DNA of 64,000 bases from Schaalia sp. Marseille-Q2122 (GTDB lineage: Bacteria; Actinomycetota; Actinomycetes; Actinomycetales; Actinomycetaceae). The notes under the pieces are model-generated. The model was not told the origin of the DNA and did no database searches. It saw only the letters and a list, made by a program, of their open reading frames with translations. The stretch is taken from NCBI RefSeq assembly GCF_903645355.1, contig NZ_CAHJXR010000006.1, positions 186,001 through 250,000 on the forward strand, written 5' to 3'. Shown piece after piece: positions 55,289 to 63,817 of this stretch (position 1 is the first letter of the stretch; every line of letters starts with the position of its first letter). Position numbers and translations under genes: made by a program.

Positions 55289-56575
55289 CTATCCCCTTTC
55301 GTGGGACAGCGACAACACCATGCCGCCCACGAAAGCATCCCCCAGACCAATCGTCGTGGGGTCAGCAATCTTCACCGCATGCGAAGGAGCAATGAGGACA
55401 CCCGCCTTGCGCACCGCCGGTGAGGCCGTCAGATACAGCCCAACCGGGGAATAAGGCACCGCAGCCATCGCGTGGAAATCCTCGGCCGTGAAGCCATCCC
55501 CGTGTGCGAAGCGGGTCGACGCCATCTGACAGCCCAGCGCTGCGGCCTTCGCTACCGCCGGAGCATCCTCGCCAATCACCGCCGCATAGTCAGCAGTGTG
55601 GACCACGACATTGCGCACACCCGACAGCACCCGCAGGGACTTCATCAGACTGACGAGGTCCTCCGCTTCGGTCATATTGGCCTTGCGGCCGAGGTAGTGC
55701 TGGGCTTCGTCCTCGTTCATCGAGTGAATGGTGGCCCACCGGCGCGCACTGGCCAGGACCTGCTGACGCAGATGCTCATGATGGAACCCGGCTTCCTCAT
55801 AGATCACGGGCCGCCCGGCAAAACCCGGCGGGGGCAGCATACAGTCACGGCCCTGCTGCTCCGAGGGCGCCTGGGCGAGCATGCGCTCAACCGTGTCGAG
55901 ACGTCGGGCAAGGAGCTCCTCCGAAGTCATGGCGTTCAACCCCGAAATGACGACCACCTTCGCTGTGGAAATCGCTTCACCCAGATCAGGGGAGATTTTC
56001 ATGCGCTCATTGGCGGGGTCATTGACGAAGATGACCCGGTTGGGTCGGCCCTCGCCCGCTGCCAGCGCGTGCCCGCCCTCGCCCTTCTCAGGCGCCTCCC
56101 ACACGGGGCTTCCATCAGCGAAATGCAGCGTCGGTGCCGCCGGATACTGGACGATGACATGCGGGTCCAAGCTATCCTCGCGGGCGCTCGACACGGAGGA
56201 CACCCTCTCAGGCAGGAGGGAACGCAATTCCTCGCACGTCGACACCAGATGGACAAGGGACCCCACCCCCAGGCGATCCAAGCACACCGCAGCACGCACG
56301 CTCGTCCCACCCAAGGTCATGGTGTAGGTGAAACGCTCGGCGAAACTGCGCAAGGCCTGCGGGTCCACCACCCGCACCTCCATCCCCTTCTGGTGGCGGA
56401 TCGCATGAAGGAGGGCGACGAGCATCCCTCGTTCATCCTCAACAATGCGGGGCGTGGCCTCACATTCGCCCGCGTAAATGTCGAAGCCGCGCGTCAGGGC
56501 ATCAAGGCTCTCCGCATCCCACACCACCTCGAAATCGACGTTCCCGCCAAGTCCGAGGACCACTCCCGACCTCAT
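55289..56575 (-). CDS. ADP-dependent-type sugar kinase (glucokinase/phosphofructokinase family)
   Basis: A 428-residue protein. Its N-terminus VLGLGGNVDFEVVWDAES resembles the PF04587 ADP-dependent glucokinase/PFK family, and near the C-terminus TIGLGDAFVGG carries the catalytic Asp413. It differs from PfkB kinases in length and N-terminal motifs. As last gene of the minus-strand operon with an isomerase, aldolase and ABC importer, it likely phosphorylates the ketose made by the isomerase. The donor nucleotide (ADP or ATP) cannot be told from the sequence. Rare family in actinobacteria. Confidence 0.78.
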   Translation of the reverse strand: MRSGVVLGLGGNVDFEVVWDAESLDALTRGFDIYAGECEATPRIVEDERGMLVALLHAIRHQKGMEVRVVDPQALRSFAERFTYTMTLGGTSVRAAVCLDRLGVGSLVHLVSTCEELRSLLPERVSSVSSAREDSLDPHVIVQYPAAPTLHFADGSPVWEAPEKGEGGHALAAGEGRPNRVIFVNDPANERMKISPDLGEAISTAKVVVISGLNAMTSEELLARRLDTVERMLAQAPSEQQGRDCMLPPPGFAGRPVIYEEAGFHHEHLRQQVLASARRWATIHSMNEDEAQHYLGRKANMTEAEDLVSLMKSLRVLSGVRNVVVHTADYAAVIGEDAPAVAKAAALGCQMASTRFAHGDGFTAEDFHAMAAVPYSPVGLYLTASPAVRKAGVLIAPSHAVKIADPTTIGLGDAFVGGMVLSLSHERG

Positions 56576-56615
56576 CGCCCTACTCCCTTACAGTCACTCC
56601 GATAGCAGCCCAGCC

Positions 56616-57476
56616 CTAGAAGAAACGCAGCGTGTCCGCCGACCCGAAAAGCTCAATCTTCTGGGCAGCGCAGACACGCAGGGCGTCCTCGCAGGGCGGC
56701 TCAATGACATTAGGCTCACGCACCCCCAAGTCGCTCAGCACTTCACGCATGCGCGTAAAGTAGGCGGCCTTAATGTCAGAAGAAATATTGACCTTATTAA
56801 TGCCACGCTGCACCGCCTGACGGATCTCATCATCAGGATTATTCGACCCCCCATGCAGGACAAGTGGAATATCCACTGCGGCCTTAATACGATCCAGCAG
56901 GTCCAGCTTGAGTTCAGGCTGCAGGTCGGAAGGATACAGGCCGTGGCGCGTCCCGATCGCCACAGCGAGGGAATCCACGCCGGTCGCCTCGACAAACCGC
57001 AACGCATCCTCAGGGTCGGTGTAGACGATGTCATTCGTTCCGGCCTCCCCGTAGGAGTCGGTGGCGCCAATCGTGCCCAGCTCTGCTTCTACCGACAGTC
57101 CAACGGCGTGGGCGGCTTCGACAACACGGCGGGTCTGTTCGACGTTGACCTCCCAAGTTTCCAAGGACTTGTCGATCATCACCGAGGTGAAGCCGTTTTG
57201 GATCGCCACAAGCACCTGCTCATAGCTTGCCCCGTGGTCAAGGTGAATGGCGGTGGGCACCGACGAGCGGTGCGCTTTTTGGATGATGGCGGGCAGCATG
57301 TCCACACCAATGTGGCGCAGTTCGTCGGGGTGGATAGCGATAATGTGGGCAGATTTGAGCTCCTCACAGGTTTCCACTACTGCGTTAAGCATGGAGTAGC
57401 TGGAAATATTGAATGCCGGGACGGCAAAAGAGTGCTGATGTGCCACCTGGAGAATGGCGTCGCCCGTTACGAGCAT
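56616..57476 (-). CDS. Class II (zinc) fructose-bisphosphate / ketose-phosphate aldolase
   Basis: A 286-residue class II aldolase. The catalytic Asp80 and zinc ligand His81 are in IHLDHG, Glu132 follows in VEAELGTIG, His178 in GTRHGLYP and His208 in VLHGGSNN; NKVNISSD binds the phosphate. It is closest in pattern to the GatY/KbaY-AgaY group. It would cleave a ketose-phosphate into DHAP and an aldehyde. Position between the kinase and ABC permease genes makes it the last catabolic step of the operon. Confidence 0.9.
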   Translation of the reverse strand: MLVTGDAILQVAHQHSFAVPAFNISSYSMLNAVVETCEELKSAHIIAIHPDELRHIGVDMLPAIIQKAHRSSVPTAIHLDHGASYEQVLVAIQNGFTSVMIDKSLETWEVNVEQTRRVVEAAHAVGLSVEAELGTIGATDSYGEAGTNDIVYTDPEDALRFVEATGVDSLAVAIGTRHGLYPSDLQPELKLDLLDRIKAAVDIPLVLHGGSNNPDDEIRQAVQRGINKVNISSDIKAAYFTRMREVLSDLGVREPNVIEPPCEDALRVCAAQKIELFGSADTLRFF

Positions 57477-57500
57477 GGGAGTTCCTTCCTGTTGTGTTGT

Positions 57501-58346
57501 TTAGCTCTTCACCGATCCAGCAGACATGCCGCCGATGAAGTACCTCTGGAAGAAGATGAAGAGCACGAGAATGGGGATGGAGCCCAACACGGACATCGCC
57601 ATCATCTGGTTCCAGTCGTAGGAGTGTTGTCCCATCAGCAGTTGAATACCAATGGGAACAGTGCGCATGTCATTGGTTCGCGTCAGCGTCAACGCGAAGA
57701 GGTATTCGTTCCACGCGATCATGAAGGTGTAGATCCCTACCGACACGATGCCGGGAATGGAGATCGGCACCAGCACCCGCCACAGGGCACCGAAAGAGGT
57801 TGCGCCGTCAACCTTGGCGGCCTCGTCGAGCTCGCGCGGCAGGGTGTTGAAGTAGCCGGTCAGCATGATGATCGCGTAGGGCAGGGTGAACACCATGTAG
57901 GTGAGGATCAGACCCTGGTAGGTGTTGTAGAGCTTGAGGGCGACCATCAGCCCGAAGAAGGGGATGAGCAGTGTGATGGGTGGGACGGATTGGACGGAAA
58001 TAATGATGACGTTGAGGATGCGTTTGCCCGGGAAAGTGAAGCGGCTAAAGGCGAAGGCCGCGAGGATGGCGACCAGCAGCGTCAGGAGCGTCACTGACAG
58101 CGCCACCGCGTAACTGTTGATGAAGAAGCGGACCTTTTGCGGGTCGTTGAAGATCGCGAGGTAGGCGTCGAAACTGGAGTTTTCCGTCAGCAGGCGCGGC
58201 GGGGTGGCGAAGATTTCGGAGTTCTTCTTCAGGGAGGAGACGAACATCCACACGATGGGTGAGGCCGCAAAGAGCGCCCCGCAAGTCAGGCCGATGAGGA
58301 CCCCAGCCTTAGCCAGCAGGTGGCGGGCGCGTTTGGACAGGTTCAT
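57501..58346 (-). CDS. Sugar ABC transporter permease (second, CUT1)
   Basis: A 281-residue permease with six helices and the EAA loop EAAKVDGATSFGALWRVLVP. It follows the other permease after 1 bp (TGAGATG). Typical MalG-type subunit. The ATPase is not encoded in the operon, so a shared MsiK-type ATPase elsewhere is likely. Confidence 0.92.
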   Translation of the reverse strand: MNLSKRARHLLAKAGVLIGLTCGALFAASPIVWMFVSSLKKNSEIFATPPRLLTENSSFDAYLAIFNDPQKVRFFINSYAVALSVTLLTLLVAILAAFAFSRFTFPGKRILNVIIISVQSVPPITLLIPFFGLMVALKLYNTYQGLILTYMVFTLPYAIIMLTGYFNTLPRELDEAAKVDGATSFGALWRVLVPISIPGIVSVGIYTFMIAWNEYLFALTLTRTNDMRTVPIGIQLLMGQHSYDWNQMMAMSVLGSIPILVLFIFFQRYFIGGMSAGSVKS

Positions 58347-58347
58347 C

Positions 58348-59265
58348 TCAATCCCTCAGTTTCTGGCTCTTGACGTACAGGGCGGCCAGCAGCATCGACA
58401 TGATGAAGATGAGCACTGCCGCCGCCGAGGCTGCCGCGAAGTCGTAGTCGGAGAAGGCGAGCTTGTAGGTGTAGGTGGCCAGCATTTCTGTCCGATCCAG
58501 GGGACCGCCGCCCGTTGTCATCCAGATGAGGGCGAATTGTTGGGAGGTCCAGATAATGTCGAGCAGCGCCATGGAGGTCAACACCGGCAGCAGCTGGGGG
58601 ATCGTGATGCTGGTGAAGCGTCGCACCGGCCCTGCGCCATCAACCTCGGCGGCCTCGTAAAGGTCAGGGGAGATACCCTGCAGGCCAGCCAGGAGGCTGA
58701 TCATAAAGAAGGGGTAGCCCGCCCAGATATTGATGGCTGTTACGACGGTGAGGGCCATGTCCGGGTCGGCCAGCCATTCTTGCTGGCCACTGATAAGGCC
58801 GATGGCGTTGAGGATGTAGTTGACCACGCCATTGGGGTTGAGGAGGAGCCGCCACAGGATCGCAATGATTGCCACCGTCAGCAGCCAGGGGAGGACAAAT
58901 AGCGTGCGAAAGATTGTGCGCGTAATGGCTGAGACTTTGTCAGAGTTGAGCAGGAGTGCAAACGCCAGGCCGATAATCATGTGGGCGACGACGCTGACCA
59001 GGGTGAAGAAAGCGGTGTTTTTCAGGGCCGTGTAGAACTTCGGGTGGCCAAGGATTTCGGCGTAATTGCTGATGCCAACAAAGACGGGGTTGGGGTTGGT
59101 AATGACCGCATCCTGCAAGGAGTAGTGAATGACCATCACGATGGGCACGGCAAGGAGCACCAGCATGAGGGTGATGGTGGGCAGGAGGTACAGGTAGGGA
59201 ACGAGCATCCTCCAACGCTGGGGGCGCGGGGAATCTCCTCGAGGCTGAGTCGAGCGTCCAGGCAC
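58348..59265 (-). CDS. Sugar ABC transporter permease (first, CUT1)
   Basis: A 305-residue permease with six helices and EAA loop YEAAEVDGAGPVRRFTSITIP. It is MalF-type and encoded just after a hairpin that separates it from the binding-protein gene. Pairs with the MalG-type subunit. Confidence 0.92.
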   Translation of the reverse strand: MPGRSTQPRGDSPRPQRWRMLVPYLYLLPTITLMLVLLAVPIVMVIHYSLQDAVITNPNPVFVGISNYAEILGHPKFYTALKNTAFFTLVSVVAHMIIGLAFALLLNSDKVSAITRTIFRTLFVLPWLLTVAIIAILWRLLLNPNGVVNYILNAIGLISGQQEWLADPDMALTVVTAINIWAGYPFFMISLLAGLQGISPDLYEAAEVDGAGPVRRFTSITIPQLLPVLTSMALLDIIWTSQQFALIWMTTGGGPLDRTEMLATYTYKLAFSDYDFAAASAAAVLIFIMSMLLAALYVKSQKLRD

Positions 59266-59290
59266 AGTGACTCCTTTTAGTCTCCCCTTC

Positions 59291-59330
59291 GGGGCGAGGA
59301 CGAGGGTACCGCTGCCCTCATCCTCGCCCC
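59291..59330 (-). terminator. Attenuating hairpin between binding-protein and permease genes
   Basis: GGGGCGAGGACGAGGG pairs with CCCTCATCCTCGCCCC (one mismatch). On the minus strand it lies after the binding-protein stop and before the permease start. Such hairpins usually give more binding protein than permease. Confidence 0.75.
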
Positions 59331-59342
59331 AGGGAAGGGGGC

Positions 59343-60647
59343 TTAAAACTCGCCCTCCCAGGTGGTTTGCACCGTCGTGAGCATTTCGTCGACGGTGATG
59401 TCACCACTGAGGTAGCGCTGGAATTCTTCATCGAAGCTGCGCATGAGCTTTTCAGCGACGGGCAGGCCGGTGAACTCATTAGCGGGGCGTCCAGCGTTCC
59501 AGATATCGAAGGCCGCCTTGAAGAACTCGTCATCCTTGACGAAGGCGGGCTCAGCATCAACGTGGCCTGGGAAGGCGTGGGCGCTGTCGGATAGGCGCGC
59601 GTTGACGTCCTTGGACATGAGGAACTCAACGAGTTTCCACGCTTCAACCTTGTGCTCGCTGGAGTTTGATACGCCAATACCCCACGAGGCGTAGGGCATG
59701 CCGCGTTCGCCGCTGTAGCCGTCCTTGGCGGGGATGGCTGCGATTTCGAACTTCAGGTCGGGGCTGGCTTCACGGATGAGGTTAATGTGGGCCAGGGAGT
59801 CGATCATCATGCCGACACGGCCGTTGGTGAAGTCCTCGACCTTGTCTTGTTCCTTCATGGTGAAGGCACCGTTGGCGATGACCTTGTTATCCCACAGTCC
59901 CTTGATGAATTCGACGGCGCTCTTGACGTCCTCGTTATTGACATTGGGTTTGCCGTCGGGGGTGAGCATGGAGCCACCCGAGGCCCACACCCACGCCATG
60001 ACGTCGTTTTGGATGCCGTTGGGCGCTTCGAGGGAGAGGGGCATGACCCAGCCTGAGGCGTCGGGGACGGCCTCGCTCACCTTCTTTGCCGCATCGGCGA
60101 ACTCTGTGCGCGTTGAGGGCACCCCCGCGACACCGGCTTTATCGAGGAGGTCGCGGTTGACGAACATGGGGTAGACGAAGTTGACCACGGGGATCATATA
60201 GGTGGCGTCAGCGACCTTGATTTGGCTGGCGAGTTGGGCGTCGTCGTAGCCTGCCTCGCCCATGAGGGCGGTGAGGTCGGTGATGGCGCCCTGTTTGACG
60301 AAGTCGCTCACCCATGCGCCATCGAGGCCGACGACGTCGGGCATGGTGCCTGCGGCGGCGCCGGCAACGAGTTGTTCCTTCGTGGAGGCGTAGGGGCCAG
60401 AGAGGAGTTCGACCTTGATGCCGGGGTTTGCGGCTTCAAATTCGTCCATGAGGGCGCGGAAGGAGCCGTCGGGGAGTTCAGGTTCCCACCATTGGGCGAA
60501 CTCGAGGGTGACGGTACCCTCTGCTGCGGGTTCGACGGGCGCGCCGGATTCTGCTGCGCCGCTTTGAGGGGTTAAGGATCCACATGCTGTCAGCACCATT
60601 GCTGACATTCCAAGGGTCGCGGCGAGCGCGACGAGTCGTCTCTTCAT
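59343..60647 (-). CDS. Sugar ABC transporter substrate-binding lipoprotein (CUT1)
   Basis: A 434-residue lipoprotein with signal ending LTAC and AAGAAGG upstream of ATG 60647. The mature part has the family features of CUT1 binding proteins (VTLEFAQWWEPE, DEFEAANPGIKVEL, VVGLDGAWVSDF, TNGRVGMMIDS). First gene of the minus-strand operon. Substrate not readable; the operon enzymes suggest a hexose or a sulfo-sugar. Confidence 0.92.
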   Translation of the reverse strand: MKRRLVALAATLGMSAMVLTACGSLTPQSGAAESGAPVEPAAEGTVTLEFAQWWEPELPDGSFRALMDEFEAANPGIKVELLSGPYASTKEQLVAGAAAGTMPDVVGLDGAWVSDFVKQGAITDLTALMGEAGYDDAQLASQIKVADATYMIPVVNFVYPMFVNRDLLDKAGVAGVPSTRTEFADAAKKVSEAVPDASGWVMPLSLEAPNGIQNDVMAWVWASGGSMLTPDGKPNVNNEDVKSAVEFIKGLWDNKVIANGAFTMKEQDKVEDFTNGRVGMMIDSLAHINLIREASPDLKFEIAAIPAKDGYSGERGMPYASWGIGVSNSSEHKVEAWKLVEFLMSKDVNARLSDSAHAFPGHVDAEPAFVKDDEFFKAAFDIWNAGRPANEFTGLPVAEKLMRSFDEEFQRYLSGDITVDEMLTTVQTTWEGEF

Positions 60648-60818
60648 GAGAACTGCCTTCTTCCATCGTCATTGATGTGCAATTTTGTGCAGCTATTCGC
60701 TGTTTTTTGAGGCCGTAGTGTGAGCCTATGGCCGCTTATTGCCCCCTGCAACCGGAATGAGGTTACAAAGCGATAACACCATGCAGATAGATGCGTTTTT
60801 CTGCGTTATCCTACTGTC
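60648..60818. promoter_or_regulatory. Divergent promoter region of the sugar operon and its regulator
   Basis: 171 bp between divergent starts. GATAAC and GTTATC flank a palindromic core (TGCAGATAGATGCGTTTTTCTG) just upstream of the DeoR start. A TATCCT hexamer lies seven bases before GTG 60819, so the regulator may be read from a leaderless message. A likely DeoR operator sits here. Confidence 0.5.
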
Positions 60819-61622
60819 GTGGAAGACGCACAGCCTCGACTCCCCGCCGGACGAAAAAGCCACATCGCCACCTACATCGCCGAAGTCGGCCAGGTGACGG
60901 TGGCCGACCTCGCGCGACGCTTCGGCGTCTCCGTCGACACCATCCGCCGCGACCTCGACCAACTCGACGCCGAAGGCGTCCTCATCCGCACTCACGGCGG
61001 AGCCATGTCCACCTCCGCCATCCCCTGGCACGACACCCAACTCGACGACCGCACCCGCCTGCGCCCCCACGAGAAAGACACCATCGCACGCCTCGCCGCC
61101 GGCCTCGTCGACGACGGAACCGTCCTCCTCATCAACGGAGGCACCACCACCCTCGCACTGGCCCCCCACCTCGCCGACCGACGCGAACTCATCATCGCCA
61201 CAAACTCCCTGGTCATCCCCACATCCATCAACCCCGACAGCTGCCGCGACGTCTACATGATCGGCGGCCACGTCCGCCTTTCCGGCCGAGTCGCCATCGG
61301 CCCCGTCTCCTTCTCCGCCCCAAACGGCGCAGGCCAGGTCGCTGTCCAGGCCGACCTCGCCCTCCTCGGCGTCGGAGCCGTTGACGCCGAAGGCGGTTTT
61401 TCCACGACAAACCTCGCCGAAGCCATGATGATCGCGCAAATGGCCCAGCAATCCCGCAAGGTCGCAATCCTCGCAGACTCCTCCAAATTCACCAGCCGCC
61501 TCTTCGCCACCATCGGCCCGCTCAGCCTGGCCGACTACCTCGTCACCGACACCCTGCCGCCCGCGCCCCTGCTCGCCGCCCTGCGCGAACACGAGGTCAC
61601 CGTCATCACACCCGATAACTAA
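60819..61622 (+). CDS. DeoR/GlpR-family transcriptional regulator
   Basis: A 267-residue regulator from GTG 60819. The N-terminal HTH reads VTVADLARRFGVSVDTIRRDLDQLDAEGVLIRTHGG (shortened here), typical of DeoR. The C-terminal sugar-phosphate-binding domain has INGGTTTLALA and VGAVDAEGGFST. Transcribed away from the ABC operon and followed by the isomerase gene. Probably represses both in the absence of a phosphorylated sugar. Confidence 0.93.
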   Translation: MEDAQPRLPAGRKSHIATYIAEVGQVTVADLARRFGVSVDTIRRDLDQLDAEGVLIRTHGGAMSTSAIPWHDTQLDDRTRLRPHEKDTIARLAAGLVDDGTVLLINGGTTTLALAPHLADRRELIIATNSLVIPTSINPDSCRDVYMIGGHVRLSGRVAIGPVSFSAPNGAGQVAVQADLALLGVGAVDAEGGFSTTNLAEAMMIAQMAQQSRKVAILADSSKFTSRLFATIGPLSLADYLVTDTLPPAPLLAALREHEVTVITPDN

Positions 61623-61766
61623 ACACCCCCCCGCCCCCCGCCCTCGCCCTCGCCCTCGCCCGCATCACGCTGGCAGAGGGCGGCGACCTCGTCAATGATG
61701 ACCACCACGCCACGCAAAGACGCGCGGCCACACCCCCACCCGCAGCTCACTGAATGGAGATGACAA

Positions 61767-62987
61767 ATGACGATCCCTCCCACCCTCCGCAGCGCCTTCC
61801 TCACCGAAAGCCGCGCCCTCATTGATTTCGCGCGCCACGGCCGCACATCCTACGGATTCGGCTGGCTTGACGATGAGGGCCACATCGACCCCTCCTACGG
61901 CACGCGCCTGTGGATCACCGGACGCATGACCCACGCCTTCGCCCTCGGCCACCTGCTGGGCTTCGCCGACTGCCTGCCCTACGTGCGCCACGGCGTTGAC
62001 ACCCTCCTCAACGGCCCCCTCTACGACGCGGCCACGCGCAGCTGGGTGTCCTCCGTTGACGCTGACGGGACGCCCGATTCACAGATGCGCGTCTCCTACG
62101 ATCATTCCTTCGTCATCCTCGCGGCCTCCTCCGCCCTCGCCGCCGGGATTGACGAGGCCAACACACTCCTCACCCGCGCGCTGGAAACCTTCGATGCGCT
62201 GTGGTGGGATGAGGCAGCGGGCATGGTCGTTGACGCCCGTGATCCTGAAACGATGGAGGTGGATTCTTACCGTGGGGTGAATGCGAATATGCACTCCGTG
62301 GAGGCGCTGCTGGCGGCCTTCGCCGCCAATGGAGACCAGCGGCGATTGAAGCAAGCCCTGCGGATTAGCTCGCGAGTGGTCGGCTTTATCGAGGCCAACG
62401 AGCACCGCCTGCCCGAGCATTTCGACGAGCAGTGGCGGCCCATGCTCTCCTACAACGAAGACATTCCCGCCGATGCTTTCAGGCCCTTTGGTTCAACGAT
62501 TGGGCACTGGCTGGAGTGGTCGCGGTTGATTCTGACGGTGGCTGCCGAATGTCAGGCCCACGGCGTGGACTACCCCGCATCCTTTGATGTCCTGCCCGCC
62601 TACCTGTACCGCAAGTCGCTGGCGGAGGGCTGGGGCAGGGATGGCGCGCCAGGCTTTGTCTACACCATTGACTTTGCCGGGACGCCGGTGGTGCGCCAGC
62701 GCATGCACTGGGTGCTGTGCGAGGCTATTGGCGCAGCCGCTGCCTTGGCTCACACCAGCGCTGATGAGTCCTACTGGCACGATATCGCCGACTACTGGGA
62801 CTACGCGCAGCGATACCTCATCGACCCGTCGGGATGCTGGCATGAAGAGCTCAATGAACGGAACGAACCTGCGCCCTGCACATGGACGGGCAAGCCCGAC
62901 ATTTACCACGCTCTGCAGGCCATGATCGTCGGCACACTGCCGCTGCGGCCAGCTTTTGCCTGGGCGCTGAAAGAACAGGCTGGATAA
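61767..62987 (+). CDS. AGE-family isomerase (YihS / mannose isomerase type)
   Basis: A 406-residue alpha/alpha-barrel protein, GGAG upstream of ATG 61767. It follows the YihS pattern along its whole length: YGFGWLDDEGHI, GTRLWITGRMTHA, YRGVNANMHSVEA, EHFDEQW, GHWLEWSRL, GFVYTIDFAG, YWDYAQRYL and WTGKPDIYH. Family members interconvert aldoses and ketoses (sulfoquinovose to sulfofructose, or mannose to fructose). In my recollection E. coli YihS has Gln where this protein has Pro in GKxDIYH, so the substrate is unsure. It would feed the kinase and aldolase of the divergent operon. Confidence 0.85.
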   Translation: MTIPPTLRSAFLTESRALIDFARHGRTSYGFGWLDDEGHIDPSYGTRLWITGRMTHAFALGHLLGFADCLPYVRHGVDTLLNGPLYDAATRSWVSSVDADGTPDSQMRVSYDHSFVILAASSALAAGIDEANTLLTRALETFDALWWDEAAGMVVDARDPETMEVDSYRGVNANMHSVEALLAAFAANGDQRRLKQALRISSRVVGFIEANEHRLPEHFDEQWRPMLSYNEDIPADAFRPFGSTIGHWLEWSRLILTVAAECQAHGVDYPASFDVLPAYLYRKSLAEGWGRDGAPGFVYTIDFAGTPVVRQRMHWVLCEAIGAAAALAHTSADESYWHDIADYWDYAQRYLIDPSGCWHEELNERNEPAPCTWTGKPDIYHALQAMIVGTLPLRPAFAWALKEQAG

Positions 62988-63238
62988 GGGAGGCGCACTG
63001 CCGTGCCCCCAGTTGCCGACACTTCAAGCTGCCCCACCGCCCCACGAATGGGAGGCTTGTTGTCGTTTCTGGGGGTTACCCGGTGTGCACATGACAACGC
63101 GGTGAGCATAAGACGGGGCCGCCGTCCGGATCTGCCGCATCGGCCTAACACACGCCGGTGAGGCATAACGTCACGCATTCCAGGATAGAAGCCGGATTCA
63201 TCCGGAATGATTTTGTGGGGCAGCACTGATCTTGGTTT
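62988..63238. other. Intergenic region with family-2 repeat
   Basis: About 250 bp; contains family-2 repeat copy 2. No gene was seen. Confidence 0.6.
63055..63106. repeat. Dispersed palindromic repeat, family 2, copy 2
   Basis: GTTGTCGTTTCTGGGGG, CGGTGTGCA and GACAACGCGGTGAG align with the copy at 7649-7702. The inner arms differ in both strands (GTTGTC/GACAAC against GTTGCA/TACAAC), so pairing is largely kept. Confidence 0.6.
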
Positions 63239-63817
63239 TTAACGCGGGGCCCCCCGAATCAACAACCAGCCACGACCCAACGGACGCTCCAACACCAACT
63301 TGGCATTCCCAAACCCGATCCGCCACGGCCGAGAAATCGATTCCAACTCCACATCATTCAACCCATCCCCAGGACCCGACGCCACAGGATACTTATCAAT
63401 AGCGCTTGACCCCACACTTACGTTCTCATCAACATAGTCGCGTATTGCCTGCTCATCGGCGGTAAAAGCAATAACATACCCCCAGCCCCCCTCGTAATAC
63501 TCCGCAAACTTCACCGCAGGCTCAACACTGACCACCTCAGCACCCGCGGGCAAGGTATTCCCCGGAGGAATCGCCAAAATATCCTCCAAATACTCCACAT
63601 CCGCAGGAAAAGGCGCACCCTCCTGATGAACCGCGGACATCGCTCCGTCAGAAGACTCCCCTGACTCAGCATGATCAGAGGAGGAGGGCGGGACAGTCAC
63701 GGCACACGACGCCACCAGAAGAGAAGCAACTGCCAGAACAAACACAGGTACCAAACGGCGTCCCAGTATTACCACCCTCGTGTCCTTCCGCACCAGACTC
63801 ACCACACCAGCACCCAT
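63239..63817 (-). CDS. Lipoprotein of tandem duplicated family (second copy)
   Basis: A 192-residue protein from ATG 63817, with signal ending LVASC. The start overlaps the stop of the upstream paralogue (TGATG). The C-terminal ~48 residues are almost the same as in that paralogue (ASGPGDGLNDVELES ... LLIRGAPR). No family recognised. Possibly a surface-exposed lipoprotein in a tandem array that continues beyond the window. Confidence 0.7.
   Translation of the reverse strand: MGAGVVSLVRKDTRVVILGRRLVPVFVLAVASLLVASCAVTVPPSSSDHAESGESSDGAMSAVHQEGAPFPADVEYLEDILAIPPGNTLPAGAEVVSVEPAVKFAEYYEGGWGYVIAFTADEQAIRDYVDENVSVGSSAIDKYPVASGPGDGLNDVELESISRPWRIGFGNAKLVLERPLGRGWLLIRGAPR
63241..63385 (-). repeat. 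Duplicated 145-bp segment, copy 1
   Basis: Matches 63819-63963 with three base differences at a constant offset of 578 bp; covers the 3' ends of the two tandem lipoprotein genes. Confidence 0.9.

Noticed and set aside
56478-58097. Open frame of about 539 codons on the plus strand across kinase, aldolase and permease genes
   Set aside because: It crosses several well-supported minus-strand genes and encodes only His/Arg/Gly-rich text without domains.
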